Assembly (NCBI RefSeq): GCF_000379465.1
Contig: NZ_KB905381.1
Coordinates: forward strand, 62,001-126,000
Length of the DNA stretch: 64,000 nucleotides
Direction of reading: 5' to 3'
DNA from: Sciscionella marina DSM 45152
GTDB taxonomy: Bacteria; Actinomycetota; Actinomycetes; Mycobacteriales; Pseudonocardiaceae
Both the position numbers and the translations under genes were made by a program. Below the pieces are notes generated by a model, which searched no databases, was not told where the DNA came from, and worked only from the letters and a program-made list of their open reading frames with translations. Shown here in pieces: positions 50,788-59,561 of the stretch (the stretch's first letter is position 1; each line of letters opens with the position of its first letter).

Positions 50788-52360
50788 GTGGAGCGATACG
50801 AGGTAGTAGTGGCTGGCGCCGGACCGGTGGGGCTGTCGACGGCGCTGTTCCTGGCGGATCGGGGAGTCCGGGTGTTGGTGGTGGACAAGCGTGACCCGCT
50901 CGATGGTCCGCCACGTGCCAGTACAACAGTGCGAACCCTGGAGCTGTTCCGGGCCATCGGGCTGGGGCCGACGCTGGATCGCGTCGGTTGGGACGGCCCG
51001 CTGCCGATGCGGTCGATGGTCAAGGACAGCGCGGTCGGTGCCGTGCTGCATCGGGCGGCGCCACCGCCGGGCTACGTGGAACGGCTGGATGCCTGCAGCC
51101 CGGTGGATTCCCGGCGCGCGATGACGCAGTACGAGCTGCAGCGAATTGCGTTGACGGAATTGCGGCGCCGCGGTGGGCAGGTCCGGTTCGGCGCCGAGTT
51201 GGTCGAGTTCGCCGTCGATGCCGAAGCCGTGCGCGCTCGGGTGACCGATGTCGGCACCGGCCGCGAGTACCAAGTGGTGAGCAGCTACCTGGTCGGGGCC
51301 GACGGTGCCCGTGGCCGGGTGCGGGAGCTACTCGGCGTCGACATGCCCGACCGGCAGGTCGACGCCAGGCTCAACACGGCCTTCTTCCGGGCCGACCTGC
51401 GAAGCCTGATGCCGGAGTCAGCCACACACGCCTGTTTCATCCGCAACGAACAGGTCTACTGCACGCTGTTCGCGAAGGGGGCGAACGGCGACCGTTGGTC
51501 CTCGCACATCATGGACTACCCCGGCAAACCCGCCGAGCTCACCCAGCTGTCGTCGGAACAGACCCTGCGACTGCTGCATGCGGCGGTCGGCGACGACACC
51601 GTGCCGATCGACCTGATCGAGTGCAATGCGTGGGAGGCCGCGATCGGCCTCGCCTCGGCGCTGCGTCGCGACCGGGTGTTCCTGGTCGGTGACGCCGCCC
51701 ATGTGCAGAGCTCCGCCGGGGGGGCTGGGCATGAACACCGGCATCCAGGACGGGCACAACCTCGCCTGGAAACTCGCCGCCGTGCTACATGGACAAGCCG
51801 GTGAGACCCTCCTCGACAGCTACGAGCCCGAACGCCGAGCCGCCGCCGAGGCATCCCTCGCGCTGTCTCGCCGCCTGCTCCGTGGCTACCAGGCCCACCA
51901 GGACACCAATCAGCTCTACGTGCGGGCGGCCGCCGACTACCTGCGCGGGATGATCTTCTACCGCTACGACTCCCGTGCCGTACTCACCGAAGACGCCGCG
52001 GCCGCCGACATCCTCGACAACCAAGCGATACCCGGCTGCCGCCTGCCGCATCGATGGCTCACCGACAGCGGCCGCCAACTGTCCACACTTGACCTCGCCG
52101 GTGCGCAGTGGACCCTGCTGGCCGGCCCGCACGGCACCGGCTGGCTCACCGCGAGCACAGACGGCCTGCGGGTTCGACAGATCACCGCAGCCATGATCGA
52201 CAGCGATCCCGCCGCATTCACCGAGATAGCCGGAACCGAGCCGGATGGCGCACTCCTGATTCGCCCCGACGGATTCGTCGCCTGGCGATCGCGCAGCCTC
52301 CCCACCGACCCGAACGACACCATCCGCTCCGCCATGCACACCCTGCTCGGACACAGCTGA
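50788..52360 (+). pseudogene. FAD-dependent aromatic monooxygenase (PheA/TfdB family), broken by a +1 frameshift
   Basis: N-terminal part: YEVVVAGAGPVGLSTALFLADRGVRVLVVDKRD (FAD Rossmann), PPRASTTVRTLELFRAIGL, YLVGADGARGRVRELLG, and VFLVGDAAHVQSSAGG. After that the frame is lost: the continuation GLGMNTGIQDGHNLAWKLAAVLHGQAGETLLDSYEPERR and the C-terminal domain to GHS are in the next frame. The break is in a run of seven G at 51718-51724, where six would keep the frame. So it is either a recent indel, phase variation, or a sequencing error. GTG at 50788 has GAGGAG upstream. Divergent from the MerR gene. Intact length would be ~523 aa. Confidence 0.88.
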
Positions 52361-52594
52361 GCGCGCCAATCATCAGACGTATGGAACGAGACCCGAGTCC
52401 GCGTTCGGAGACCCAGCCGGACATCGACACTGGCGCTGGCTCCTCAGGCAGGATTCAGCAAGTTCCAATTCGGGTGGTTGCCGATACTGGACGACCCAGT
52501 GCTCGACATCCGGCATCGTCTGGGAAACTCGATCGGGCCCACCGTGTCGCCGCGCGTGGCCGTCAGTGGCCGGCCCTGGGACTGTACAAACAAC

Positions 52595-52617
52595 GGCTCT
52601 GGCCCGGTCCGGTGGTG
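52595..52617 (+). repeat. Left inverted repeat of the ISL3 element
   Basis: Starts GGCTCTGG, has a 6-base variable middle (CCCGGT) and ends CCGGTGGTG. It pairs with the right end at 54103-54126. Confidence 0.75.
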
Positions 52618-52643
52618 ACTGTCGGTGACGGCGGTATGGCGCG

Positions 52644-54095
52644 GTGCTGAACGGGGTCAGGGTTGTTGCTGCCATGGTGGATGGGTCGGCTGCCTGTCCT
52701 GACTGCGGGGCCGATTCCGAGCGTCTGCCTGGCTATCACTGGCGTTGCGTGGCTGATCTGCCGCTCGACGGGTGGCCGGTCACCGTCCGGGTGTAGGTCC
52801 GTCGGCTGTTGTGTCCCGCGACGGGTTGCCGGCGTACGTTTCGGGAGCAGGTTCCGGGTGTGCTGGGGCGCTACCAGCGTCGGGCCACGCGGTTGAGCAA
52901 GACCGTCGGCGCGGTGGTGCGCGAGCTGGCCGGTCGTGCCGGTGCTCGGTTGTTGGCGGCGCTGCCGGTTCGATGGTCCCGGCATACGGCCATCCGCGTC
53001 CTGCTTCAGATTCCCTTACCGCGCAAGGACATCGCGTCAGTGGTGAGTGTGGATGATTTCGCGTTGCTGCGCCGCCGCCGGTACGCCACGGTCATCGTCG
53101 ACCCCGTCACGCACGAGCGGCTCGAGGTCTTGTCCGACCGCAAATCAGACACAGTGGCCCGCTGGTTGGCCGAGCACCCAGGGGTGGACACGGTGGTGCG
53201 GGACGGCTCGATGACCTACGCCGAAGCGATCCGCCGAGTCCGCCCCGGCGCGACCCAGGTGTCGGATCGCTGGCATTTGTGGCGCGGTTTGGCCCGGGTC
53301 GTGGAGAAAGCGGTCGCCGCGCACGGCCGGTGCTGGGCCGTATCAGGACCGCCGCGGCGTCACCTGGCCCGGGAAACCACCACCATTGAACGCTGGCACG
53401 CCGTGCATGCATTGATCGACCACGGCGTCGGACTGCTGGATTGCTCCCGTCGTCTGGGCTTGTCGTTGAATACGGTGAAGCGGTATGCGCGGGCGATGCA
53501 ACCGGACACGTTGCGTTGCCCTCCGCAATACCGGGCGAGCATCGTGGACCCTCATCGGGACTTCCTGTGGGCCCGGCGGGCTACCGAACCGGGAGTGCCG
53601 GTGACACAGTTGTTCGCCGAGATCAAGGTTCGCGGTTACACCGGCGGGTTGAACCTGCTGTGGCGCTACATCAACGAGGGCCGTCTCGAGGGTGACCGGG
53701 TCGCGGTCTCACCGCGCCGTCTCGCGACCTGGATCATGACCAGGCCATCGCAGCTTTCCGCTGCCCGACGGGAGCATCTGGGCGAACTCGTTGCGGCCTG
53801 TCCCGAGATGACTCGCCTGGCCGCGCTGGTCCGCGATCTCGCCGCGATCCTCACCGAGCGGCAAGGCCGTGACCTGGGCGTCTGGATTGGGCAAGCCTGC
53901 GAGTCCGGGATCGCTGAGCCGGCACCGTTCCTGCGCGGTCTGGAACAAGATCACGACGCCGCGCTCGCCGGATTCACCCCGCCTTACAGCAACGGGCCCA
54001 TCGAAGGAATCAACACGAAAATCAAACTGATCAAAAGACAAATGTACGGGAATGCCGGATACCAGCTCCTACGCCACCGCATTCTCCTCGGATAA
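52644..54095 (+). pseudogene. ISL3-family transposase with an internal amber stop
   Basis: DDE transposase. The N-terminal zinc-binding part reads VVAAMVDGSAACPDCG and GYHWRCVADLPLDGWPVTVRV, then TAG at 52794-52796, then VRRLLCPATGCRRTFREQVPGVL in the same frame, so one base change broke an otherwise continuous gene. Downstream, VIVDPVTHERLEVLSDRKSDTVARWLAEHPGVDTVVRDGSMTYAEAI and QVSDRWHLWRGL are the catalytic core, ending YSNGPIEGINTKIKLIKRQMYGNAGYQLLRHRILL, a standard ISL3 C-terminus. A shorter product from 52809 would lack the first zinc finger. Confidence 0.88.
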
Positions 54096-54102
54096 CCAAG
54101 CC

Positions 54103-54126
54103 CACCACCGGAACTGAGCCAGAGCC
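54103..54126 (-). repeat. Right inverted repeat of the ISL3 element
   Basis: Read on the minus strand it begins GGCTCTGG, has CTCAGTT in the middle and ends CCGGTGGTG, matching the left end apart from the middle. Confidence 0.75.
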
Positions 54127-54454
54127 AGACATGGACAGTCCCCTTGCTGGTTGTCTCAAGGCGGCTTCATCAAGATCAGCCTCAGTTTCGGGCATTTGTT
54201 CGGGGTGTCATTGCAGGGCGGGGCGAGGATCTGATCTCTGGTCCAGCCGCAGGGTGGACTGCTCGGTGTTCGCCGTCTCGGCGCTCACTGAGCCTTCGAG
54301 CCCTTCGTCCCCTTCGTGGTCTAGCTCGGCGCCGAATCGGTCATGCCTTGGGGCGCTCGCGCCCTGCACGATCACCTATGGGCGCGCTGAAGCCGCGCGG
54401 CTATCACCCCGGCCGGTAGGAACTCCAGGCTGGGAAATGTGCTAGTTTTGGTTT
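54127..54454. other. 328 bp between the IS and the aldo/keto reductase
   Basis: No gene seen. At its right end TAGTTT (54443-54448) lies 6 bases before the reductase start codon, so that gene may be transcribed without a leader; no clear -35 or ribosome-binding site precedes it. Confidence 0.4.
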
Positions 54455-55414
54455 GTGAGTGAACTTCGGGCCCTCGGGTCGTCCGGTCTTCAGGTTTCCT
54501 CCTTTTGCCTCGGCGGCAACGTGTTCGGCTGGACCGCGGACGAGAAGCAGTCAGGTGCTGTGCTGGACGCTTATGTCGCCGCGGGCGGCAACTTCGTCGA
54601 CACCTCCGACTCGTACATGAACTACTTCCCCGAGCAGGGCAACGAGCCGGGCCAGTCCGAGACCATCATCGGCAACTGGCTCGCCGCCCGCGGCAACCGT
54701 GACGAGGTGGTCGTCGCGACGAAGGTCGGCGACCACCCGCAGTACCTGGGCCTCGCGCCCGCCACCATCAAAGCTGCCGCCGAGGAGTCTTTGCGGCGCT
54801 TGCGCACCGACCACATCGACCTCTACTACACCCACTTCGACCGCGACGAGTCCATCCCGGTTGAAGACATCATCACAGCGCTCCACGAGCTCGTGAAGGC
54901 CGGCAAGGTGCGCGCCATCGCGACCTCCAACATCAGCCCGGAGCGGCTCGCCGCATCACTGGCCTTCTCCGATCGCGAGGGGCTGGCTCGCTACGTGGCG
55001 CTGCAGCCGCAGTACAACCTCATCTCGCGTGACACCTACGAAGGCCCGCGGCGGGACATCGTGCAGCGCGAGGGCCTGGCCTGCGTTCCGTACTTCGCTC
55101 TCGCCTCCGGGTTCCTCACCGGTAAGTACCGGCCGGGAGTGCCCGTCGAGGGTGTGCGCAACATTCCCGGGATGGCGGGCGGTTACGCCGACACCGATCG
55201 AGGGATGAAAGTGCTCCAGACCTTGGAGCACGTCGCGACGCAGCGAGGGGTGGAGATGGCCACGGTCGCCATGGCCTGGCTCGCACAGCAGCCGACTGTG
55301 ACCGCGCCGATCGCCTCCGCGCGCAGGGTGGAGCAACTGCCTGCACTCTTCGCTATGCAAGATCTGGATCTGTCGGCCGCCGAGCTGGAGGCCTTGACGG
55401 CAGCCTCGTCCTAA
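54455..55414 (+). CDS. Aldo/keto reductase, 319 aa
   Basis: NADPH-dependent TIM-barrel oxidoreductase. Catalytic tetrad: Asp and Tyr in FVDTSDSYMNYF, Lys in VVVATKVG, His in IDLYYTHFDRD. Cofactor-end motifs QPQYNLISRD and IASARRVEQL are present. The start is GTG at 54455 (VSELRALGSS). A stand-alone gene between an IS and empty DNA; it resembles general aldehyde or sugar-ketone reductases of the AKR11/12 type. Substrate unknown. Confidence 0.93.
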   Translation: MSELRALGSSGLQVSSFCLGGNVFGWTADEKQSGAVLDAYVAAGGNFVDTSDSYMNYFPEQGNEPGQSETIIGNWLAARGNRDEVVVATKVGDHPQYLGLAPATIKAAAEESLRRLRTDHIDLYYTHFDRDESIPVEDIITALHELVKAGKVRAIATSNISPERLAASLAFSDREGLARYVALQPQYNLISRDTYEGPRRDIVQREGLACVPYFALASGFLTGKYRPGVPVEGVRNIPGMAGGYADTDRGMKVLQTLEHVATQRGVEMATVAMAWLAQQPTVTAPIASARRVEQLPALFAMQDLDLSAAELEALTAASS

Positions 55415-56241
55415 ACCCGGCCCAGGCGCCGGATGCGATCGCCTCATCGAATTCGACACCAGCGGCCTTTGCGCGTAGGCGGCCCCTCTCATCCACCCTT
55501 CACAAATGAAACGGGCATGAAGTGTCTCGTGAAAAAGTGAAGTCCTTCTTGAGACCCTACAGATCAGTGGGGCGTCATCCTTGGGTCAACGGCTCGTTGT
55601 CTTGAGGATGACCACCACTGTCTCGCATACAGGTGGTTGACCCGACCTATCGCCGGGTGAAACACTCCGCGCGCCACGCGCACTGCATCATCACCCATTT
55701 CCGGGGCCTGTCGTAAATGGCGGGAATGCGCGGCATTTCATGCAGTCCAGCTCGTATATTTCGCTCGGGGTCGGAACGCATGCGGGACCCTTCCTGCGGC
55801 GATCGATGAGCGAGGGGCATGACCGCAGGCCCATGGGCTTGCGCTTTCCTGGCACGCGATGGTTCGCCTGGCTTGTCGATGATCGTATACCGCGGTAAGG
55901 GGAGGGCGGAGTCGATTGCCGACACCTGCTCGGGTCAGGTATGGGGTTGTTGTGCGCAGCTTTTCATCGAGTTTCCGGGGCATCGCGGTGTCGGTTGGTG
56001 AGCGACGACCAGCCGCCTCACGTTCGAGCGGTGTCGAATCGGGGGCGTTTTCGCATCGGGAAGCTGTCAGACCCGGGGTGCACAATCGGCGCCGCGGGAA
56101 GACGCCGGTCATTGGGAGGTTGGCGGATGGCATGTCGTACCTCTCAGCAAGAGGTTCGTCGTAACAGGGCACGGGCCGCGCGCTTTCATGGTTGACCGCG
56201 ATCGGCACCGTGCTAATGTGCGGGAGGGCTGGCTTCGGAGG
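55415..56241. other. 0.8 kb without a gene, with one long palindrome
   Basis: No supported reading frame. The only structure is the imperfect palindrome at 55565-55620. From 55.7 to 56.2 kb the frames are short and have no domain. Probably remnants between two decayed or moved genes. Confidence 0.45.
55565..55620. repeat. 56-bp imperfect palindrome / strong RNA hairpin
   Basis: CAGTGG ... GTCATCCT ... CAACG and its partner CGTTG ... AGGATGAC ... CCACTG pair around a 3-base loop. Six outer, eight middle and five inner base pairs form, with a mismatched bulge. No T-run follows, so it is not a typical intrinsic terminator, though it lies 150 bp after the reductase gene. Confidence 0.55.
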
Positions 56242-56613
56242 ATGACCGAATCTGTCGACGATCGTTATGCGATGGGCCGTACCTCTGCTGAGACCGAGCG
56301 GCTGCAGTTGCAGGCCGATATCCTTGCCCGCACAGTGCGTATCTGGTGCGTTTGGCTGGGATCGAGGCGGGTACTCGGCATCGGTTGCCGTGTGGGGGAC
56401 ACGAGCATGCTGCTTGCCGAACTGGTCGGGCCGGAGGGCTCGGTCGTTGGTGTCGATGTGGCCTCTGCTCGTCTGGATCTGGCCCGTACCGGCGCTGTCG
56501 AGGCGGGTTTGACCGGTGAGTCGTTCGTCGAGTCGGATCTGGCCAAGTTGCGGCGGGATGAGCCGGTCGATGCGCTATTCGGCAGGTGGTTTACCGCGCT
56601 GGGGCCAGGATGA
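56242..56613 (+). pseudogene. SAM-dependent methyltransferase, N-terminal fragment, 123 aa
   Basis: Class I methyltransferase start: YAMGRTSAETERLQLQADILARTVRIWC, then motif I VLGIGCRVGDTSMLLAELVGPEGSVVGVDVASARLDLARTGAVEAG and DEPVDALFGRWF. It stops after ~123 residues, where the family continues for another ~140. The end lies across the 3' end of the convergent hydrolase gene, so the C-terminal half was deleted when the two regions were joined. RBS CGGAGG before the ATG. Probably non-functional. Confidence 0.75.
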
Positions 56614-57364
56614 AGTTCCGAAGCAGCGTGGCTACCTCGTGTTTGGCCTCCAGAGTGATTCCGTGCCGCATGCCGGGCAGTATCTCGAGGCGGGCATGGG
56701 GGATCGCCTTGAGGATCTGCTGTCCGTACTCGGGCTTGCCGAGCGGATCGTCGCCGCCGTAGATCAGCAAGGTAGGTGCGGTGATCTCGCCAAGACGGCC
56801 GAGGACGTCGAACCCGCGGATCGCGTCCATCCGGCGCTTGTCCGCCTCGGCGGGGCGGTGGAGCAGAATTCGCTGGCTCTCGGCGAACAGTTCGGGGGAC
56901 TGTTTTCCCTTCTCGGATAGGACGGCGTCGAGCATGGTGGCTGCGCGGTCTTCCCCGGCATGAGTGAGGTTCTGAGCGGTGGCCGGTGCGGTGGAGAACT
57001 GCGGGATCGCGGTTGCGACGGTCAGCGTCCGCACGGTGTCCGCTCGGCTGATCCCGAGCTGCAGGGCAATGGCGCCGCCGTAGGAGGCGCCGAAGATGTG
57101 CGCGCGTTCGTGGCCGAGGCCCCGGATCAGGGCCGCGCAGTCGTCGGCGAGATCCGCTATCCGGTAAGGCTGCGCGGGATTCGTGGAGCCGCCGGTATCG
57201 CGCTGGTCGTAGGCGATGGCCTGTATTCCCTCGCCGAGCAGCGGCCGGAACGTGTCGTACTGGATGTGGCCGCTCTCTCCGCCGTGGAGCAGGATCAGCG
57301 GTTCGCCGGAGCCGGATTCTTCGTAGGCGATCGTGATGTCACCGTGGGAAATGTACTGAGTCAT
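56591..57364 (-). CDS. Alpha/beta hydrolase, 257 aa
   Basis: Classical fold: LILLHGGESGHIQYDTF (oxyanion), AIAYDQRDTGGST, nucleophile elbow GASYGG with Ser ~95, acid in LLIYGGDDPLGKPEY, His in GMRHGITLE. ATG at 57364 (MTQYISHGDI) overlaps the cupin stop (ATGA). Forms an operon with the cupin gene, headed by the GCAAC..GTTGC site. Lactonase, haloperoxidase or esterase activities are usual for this type. Confidence 0.92.
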   Translation of the reverse strand: MTQYISHGDITIAYEESGSGEPLILLHGGESGHIQYDTFRPLLGEGIQAIAYDQRDTGGSTNPAQPYRIADLADDCAALIRGLGHERAHIFGASYGGAIALQLGISRADTVRTLTVATAIPQFSTAPATAQNLTHAGEDRAATMLDAVLSEKGKQSPELFAESQRILLHRPAEADKRRMDAIRGFDVLGRLGEITAPTLLIYGGDDPLGKPEYGQQILKAIPHARLEILPGMRHGITLEAKHEVATLLRNFILAPAR

Positions 57365-57777
57365 GGCCTTTCCTGCCTCTTCTGGCTGCGCCGGTCGGTC
57401 AACTGTCCCCTGGTGTTGATGGCCCCCGGCAATTCGGTCGGGCTGGGAAAGGGTTCCCCGATCAACTCCACGATGTAGTGGGTGATGCTGCGGTCCTCGA
57501 GGTTGCGAATGCGGTGTGGGCGAAGCGGGCCGCTGTGTCCGACCGTCTTGAACATCGCGAATCCCGGCGTGACATCCAGGGAAAGCGACCATTCGGGATC
57601 GCCGAGGTCCTGACCTTCGGTTCTCCCCGCGTCCGGCCACAGAATGAGGTGGTCGTAGTGGTGCTGGTGGAAGTCGAACATGCCACCGGGAGCCAGGGGC
57701 ATGGACCAGACACGGACGCGGTCGTTCTCGAATATCAGCGTGTCGCCCGGATTGGGCGGATAACGGTCATTTGCCAT
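57361..57777 (-). CDS. Cupin-domain protein, 138 aa
   Basis: Small beta-barrel: FENDRVRVWSMPLAPGGMFDFHQHHYDHLILWPDAG contains the first cupin motif with His residues (FHQHHYDH), and GHSGPLRPHRIRNLEDRSITHYIVEL the second. A metal-binding enzyme or sensor is likely. ATG at 57777 (MANDRYPPNP); the frame stays open upstream but lacks domain sequence. Coupled to the hydrolase gene; 100 bp upstream lies a site shared with the FAD monooxygenase at 60.7 kb. Confidence 0.88.
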   Translation of the reverse strand: MANDRYPPNPGDTLIFENDRVRVWSMPLAPGGMFDFHQHHYDHLILWPDAGRTEGQDLGDPEWSLSLDVTPGFAMFKTVGHSGPLRPHRIRNLEDRSITHYIVELIGEPFPSPTELPGAINTRGQLTDRRSQKRQERP

Positions 57778-58149
57778 GACTGCTCCAAGATCCGGTAGTG
57801 CGGAGGGCTGCTTTGCGCCGCTCCGCAGTGGAGCGGCGGAGTCCACTCCACCTTCCTACCCCGAACGGCGGCTTGGTGCAACTTTTTGTTGCCGCAAGGT
57901 TTCGAGGTTCTCCGGATTCCCTGTGTATGTCTCCGGGATTCCACGCTCGGTGTGTTTTGTCGCTGCGTCGCTTTTCCGCTGTGCAAACGCTTCCGCGCGA
58001 CGGTGACGGTTGCTGTTGATCACCGAGTCTCATCGCTGGTGGCCGGATATCGCTGTGGAGCCCGAAACCGCAACGAGGCTTCGCGGCGCGGTCGTTCCGA
58101 CTTACGTAGTCGCCGTGTCGCTGATCGCGTTACTCGTGCTGCTCATCTG
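57778..58149. other. 370-bp upstream region of the cupin operon
   Basis: Carries the operator at 57878-57892. On the plus strand 58010-58213 a 67-codon frame has one hydrophobic helix (VVPTYVVAVSLIALLVLLICY); it overlaps the end of the MFS remnant on the other strand and may be the tail of a lost transporter. Nothing else seen. Confidence 0.4.
57878..57892. promoter_or_regulatory. TetR-type operator, copy 1 (cupin/hydrolase operon)
   Basis: GCAAC-TTTTT-GTTGC, perfect 5-bp arms. The identical 15 bases recur at 60718-60732 before the FAD monooxygenase. Located 101 bp upstream of the cupin start. Confidence 0.7.
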
Positions 58150-58740
58150 CTACCGGGAGCCGCCGCGCGACGGCGATCCGAAGACATCGTCGCTCCCGAA
58201 TGAGTCTCGATGAGGTTTGTCGCGTAGTTCGCGTAACTGCTTGGATCGATCGCGCTTCCCGGCGGCTACACCGGTGGCGGCGGTGCGCGGTAACCTCCGG
58301 TCGATCGGTGCGAGCAAGAGCAGTACCACGCTGGTGCCGAGCATGATCCAGCCGATGACACCGATCCCCGAGTTGGTGACATTGTCTCGGAAGACGACGC
58401 CGATCACCGCGGACGATCCGGTGGAGCCCAGGTAGCCGAAGGAACGTTACCGGGATAGTGACAATGCCGGAGACAACCGTTATCGGCAGCAACAGCAGTC
58501 CCGCATTCAACCCGGAGAACCGCTTGGCGGCTTCGAGCCATTGGGTGTTGCCGTAGAGAACGAGGTACGAGCAGAGCATCACGATGGCGAAACGGATGTA
58601 GGTACGGGTCAGGGCGAGGTTCTGGCCAGGAGGCGAACATCGAAGAACGGTGTCTTCGCCCGCCGTTCCCAGAGCACGAGGACCGTCCACAGCGCGATCG
58701 TGGTCGCCAGGACGTGCGGACATGGAGGTTCTCCAACAAA
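58150..58740 (-). pseudogene. MFS transporter remnant with at least two frameshifts
   Basis: Pieces in three frames assemble into the second half of a DHA2-type transporter. First LATTIALWTVLVLWERRAKTPFFDVRLL, then LALTRTYIRFAIVMLCSYLVLYGNTQWLEAAKRFSGLNAGLLLLP, then FGYLGSTGSSAVIGVVFRDNVTNSGIGVIGWIMLGTSVVLLLLAP. Each shift is an apparent indel, and the first half is gone. It lies downstream of the TetR gene on the same strand; the transporter may once have been its target. Confidence 0.75.
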
Positions 58741-58828
58741 CCAGGACAGTCCGGTGTTCCTCGAGCCGTGTCCTGATCGAATGACTCGGCGATGAATCCG
58801 TCTGAAGACGTTCATCCCCGGGGATCGG

Positions 58829-59452
58829 CTATTTCCGGACGCGAATGCCGGCCAGGATGATATCGATGATCTGTTCCGCGTCCTCGCGGGTGAAAGAGCG
58901 AGGTCCCCGGCGCAGGAGCAAATGCACCGGACCGGCCAGCATTTCGGTGAGGAAATGAATGTCCACTGGCGGCAGCTCGCCGCGTTCGAACGCCTCGTCC
59001 AGCCGCTGACGCATGGTCGTCATTCGCCGTTCGTGCGCGGCATCCACGATCGCGATCATTTCGTCGTTCGCCGGGGAAGTGGCCGCGACGTTCGACAGCG
59101 CGCGGCCGCGCGGTGTGGACAGGGAATCCGCGAGGGCCACGAGGAAGTCCGCCAGATCCGCGCGGAGGTTACCGGAGTCTTTCACCGTGACGGTGTCCGC
59201 GTCGTAGGAGGACAGTGCCTCGATCACCAGCTCGGCGCGGTCTGGCCAGTTCCGGTAGACGGTGGTCTTATTCACCTCGGCGAGCTCGGCCACTTCCTCG
59301 TAGCGAAACCTCTCGATGCCATCCCGCGCTATGAGCTCGGCCGCAGCGGTCAGCATGCGCTCGCGCAGGCGGGCGTTTCGTCCGCCCGGACGGCGTGCCG
59401 GTGTGGTGCTTCCGGTGTCATTGCCCGTCCTACGGCGCTCGGCCATGCTCAT
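58829..59452 (-). CDS. TetR-family regulator, 207 aa
   Basis: Repressor-type protein. HTH region: RLRERMLTAAAELIARDGIERFRYEEVAELAEVNKTTVYRNWPDRAELVIEAL, with the KTTVYRNW recognition helix of the large actinobacterial TetR group. The C-terminal domain ends EDAEQIIDIILAGIRV. It lies between the two transcription units that share the GCAAC..GTTGC site, so it is the likely binder of both. Its own upstream region has no copy. Confidence 0.92.
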   Translation of the reverse strand: MSMAERRRTGNDTGSTTPARRPGGRNARLRERMLTAAAELIARDGIERFRYEEVAELAEVNKTTVYRNWPDRAELVIEALSSYDADTVTVKDSGNLRADLADFLVALADSLSTPRGRALSNVAATSPANDEMIAIVDAAHERRMTTMRQRLDEAFERGELPPVDIHFLTEMLAGPVHLLLRRGPRSFTREDAEQIIDIILAGIRVRK

Positions 59453-59561
59453 TTGCTCCTGAGGTATCGCTGCTCGGCGGCGGGCCGGTCAGGCACCAGG
59501 GTAGGGGGCGGCGCCACGGTGTCGGCTCTCCGGCGAGGATGCCCGCGGCCTGCCCTTGACT

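Larger units (their letters stand above)
52595..54126 (+). mobile_element. ISL3-family insertion sequence, 1,532 bp, old and inactivated
   Basis: Bounded by related ends: left 52595-52617 and, inverted, right 54103-54126. Both begin GGCTCTGG and share CCGGTGGTG after a variable middle. One transposase gene fills the element. The 8 bases outside the ends (CAAACAAC left, AGACATGG right) do not match, so no target duplication remains. That, and the in-frame stop in the transposase, mark it as an old copy. Confidence 0.8.

Noticed and set aside
58010-58213. Small membrane protein gene on the plus strand
   Set aside because: One hydrophobic helix but no ribosome-binding site; it overlaps an antisense transporter remnant, so not counted as a gene.
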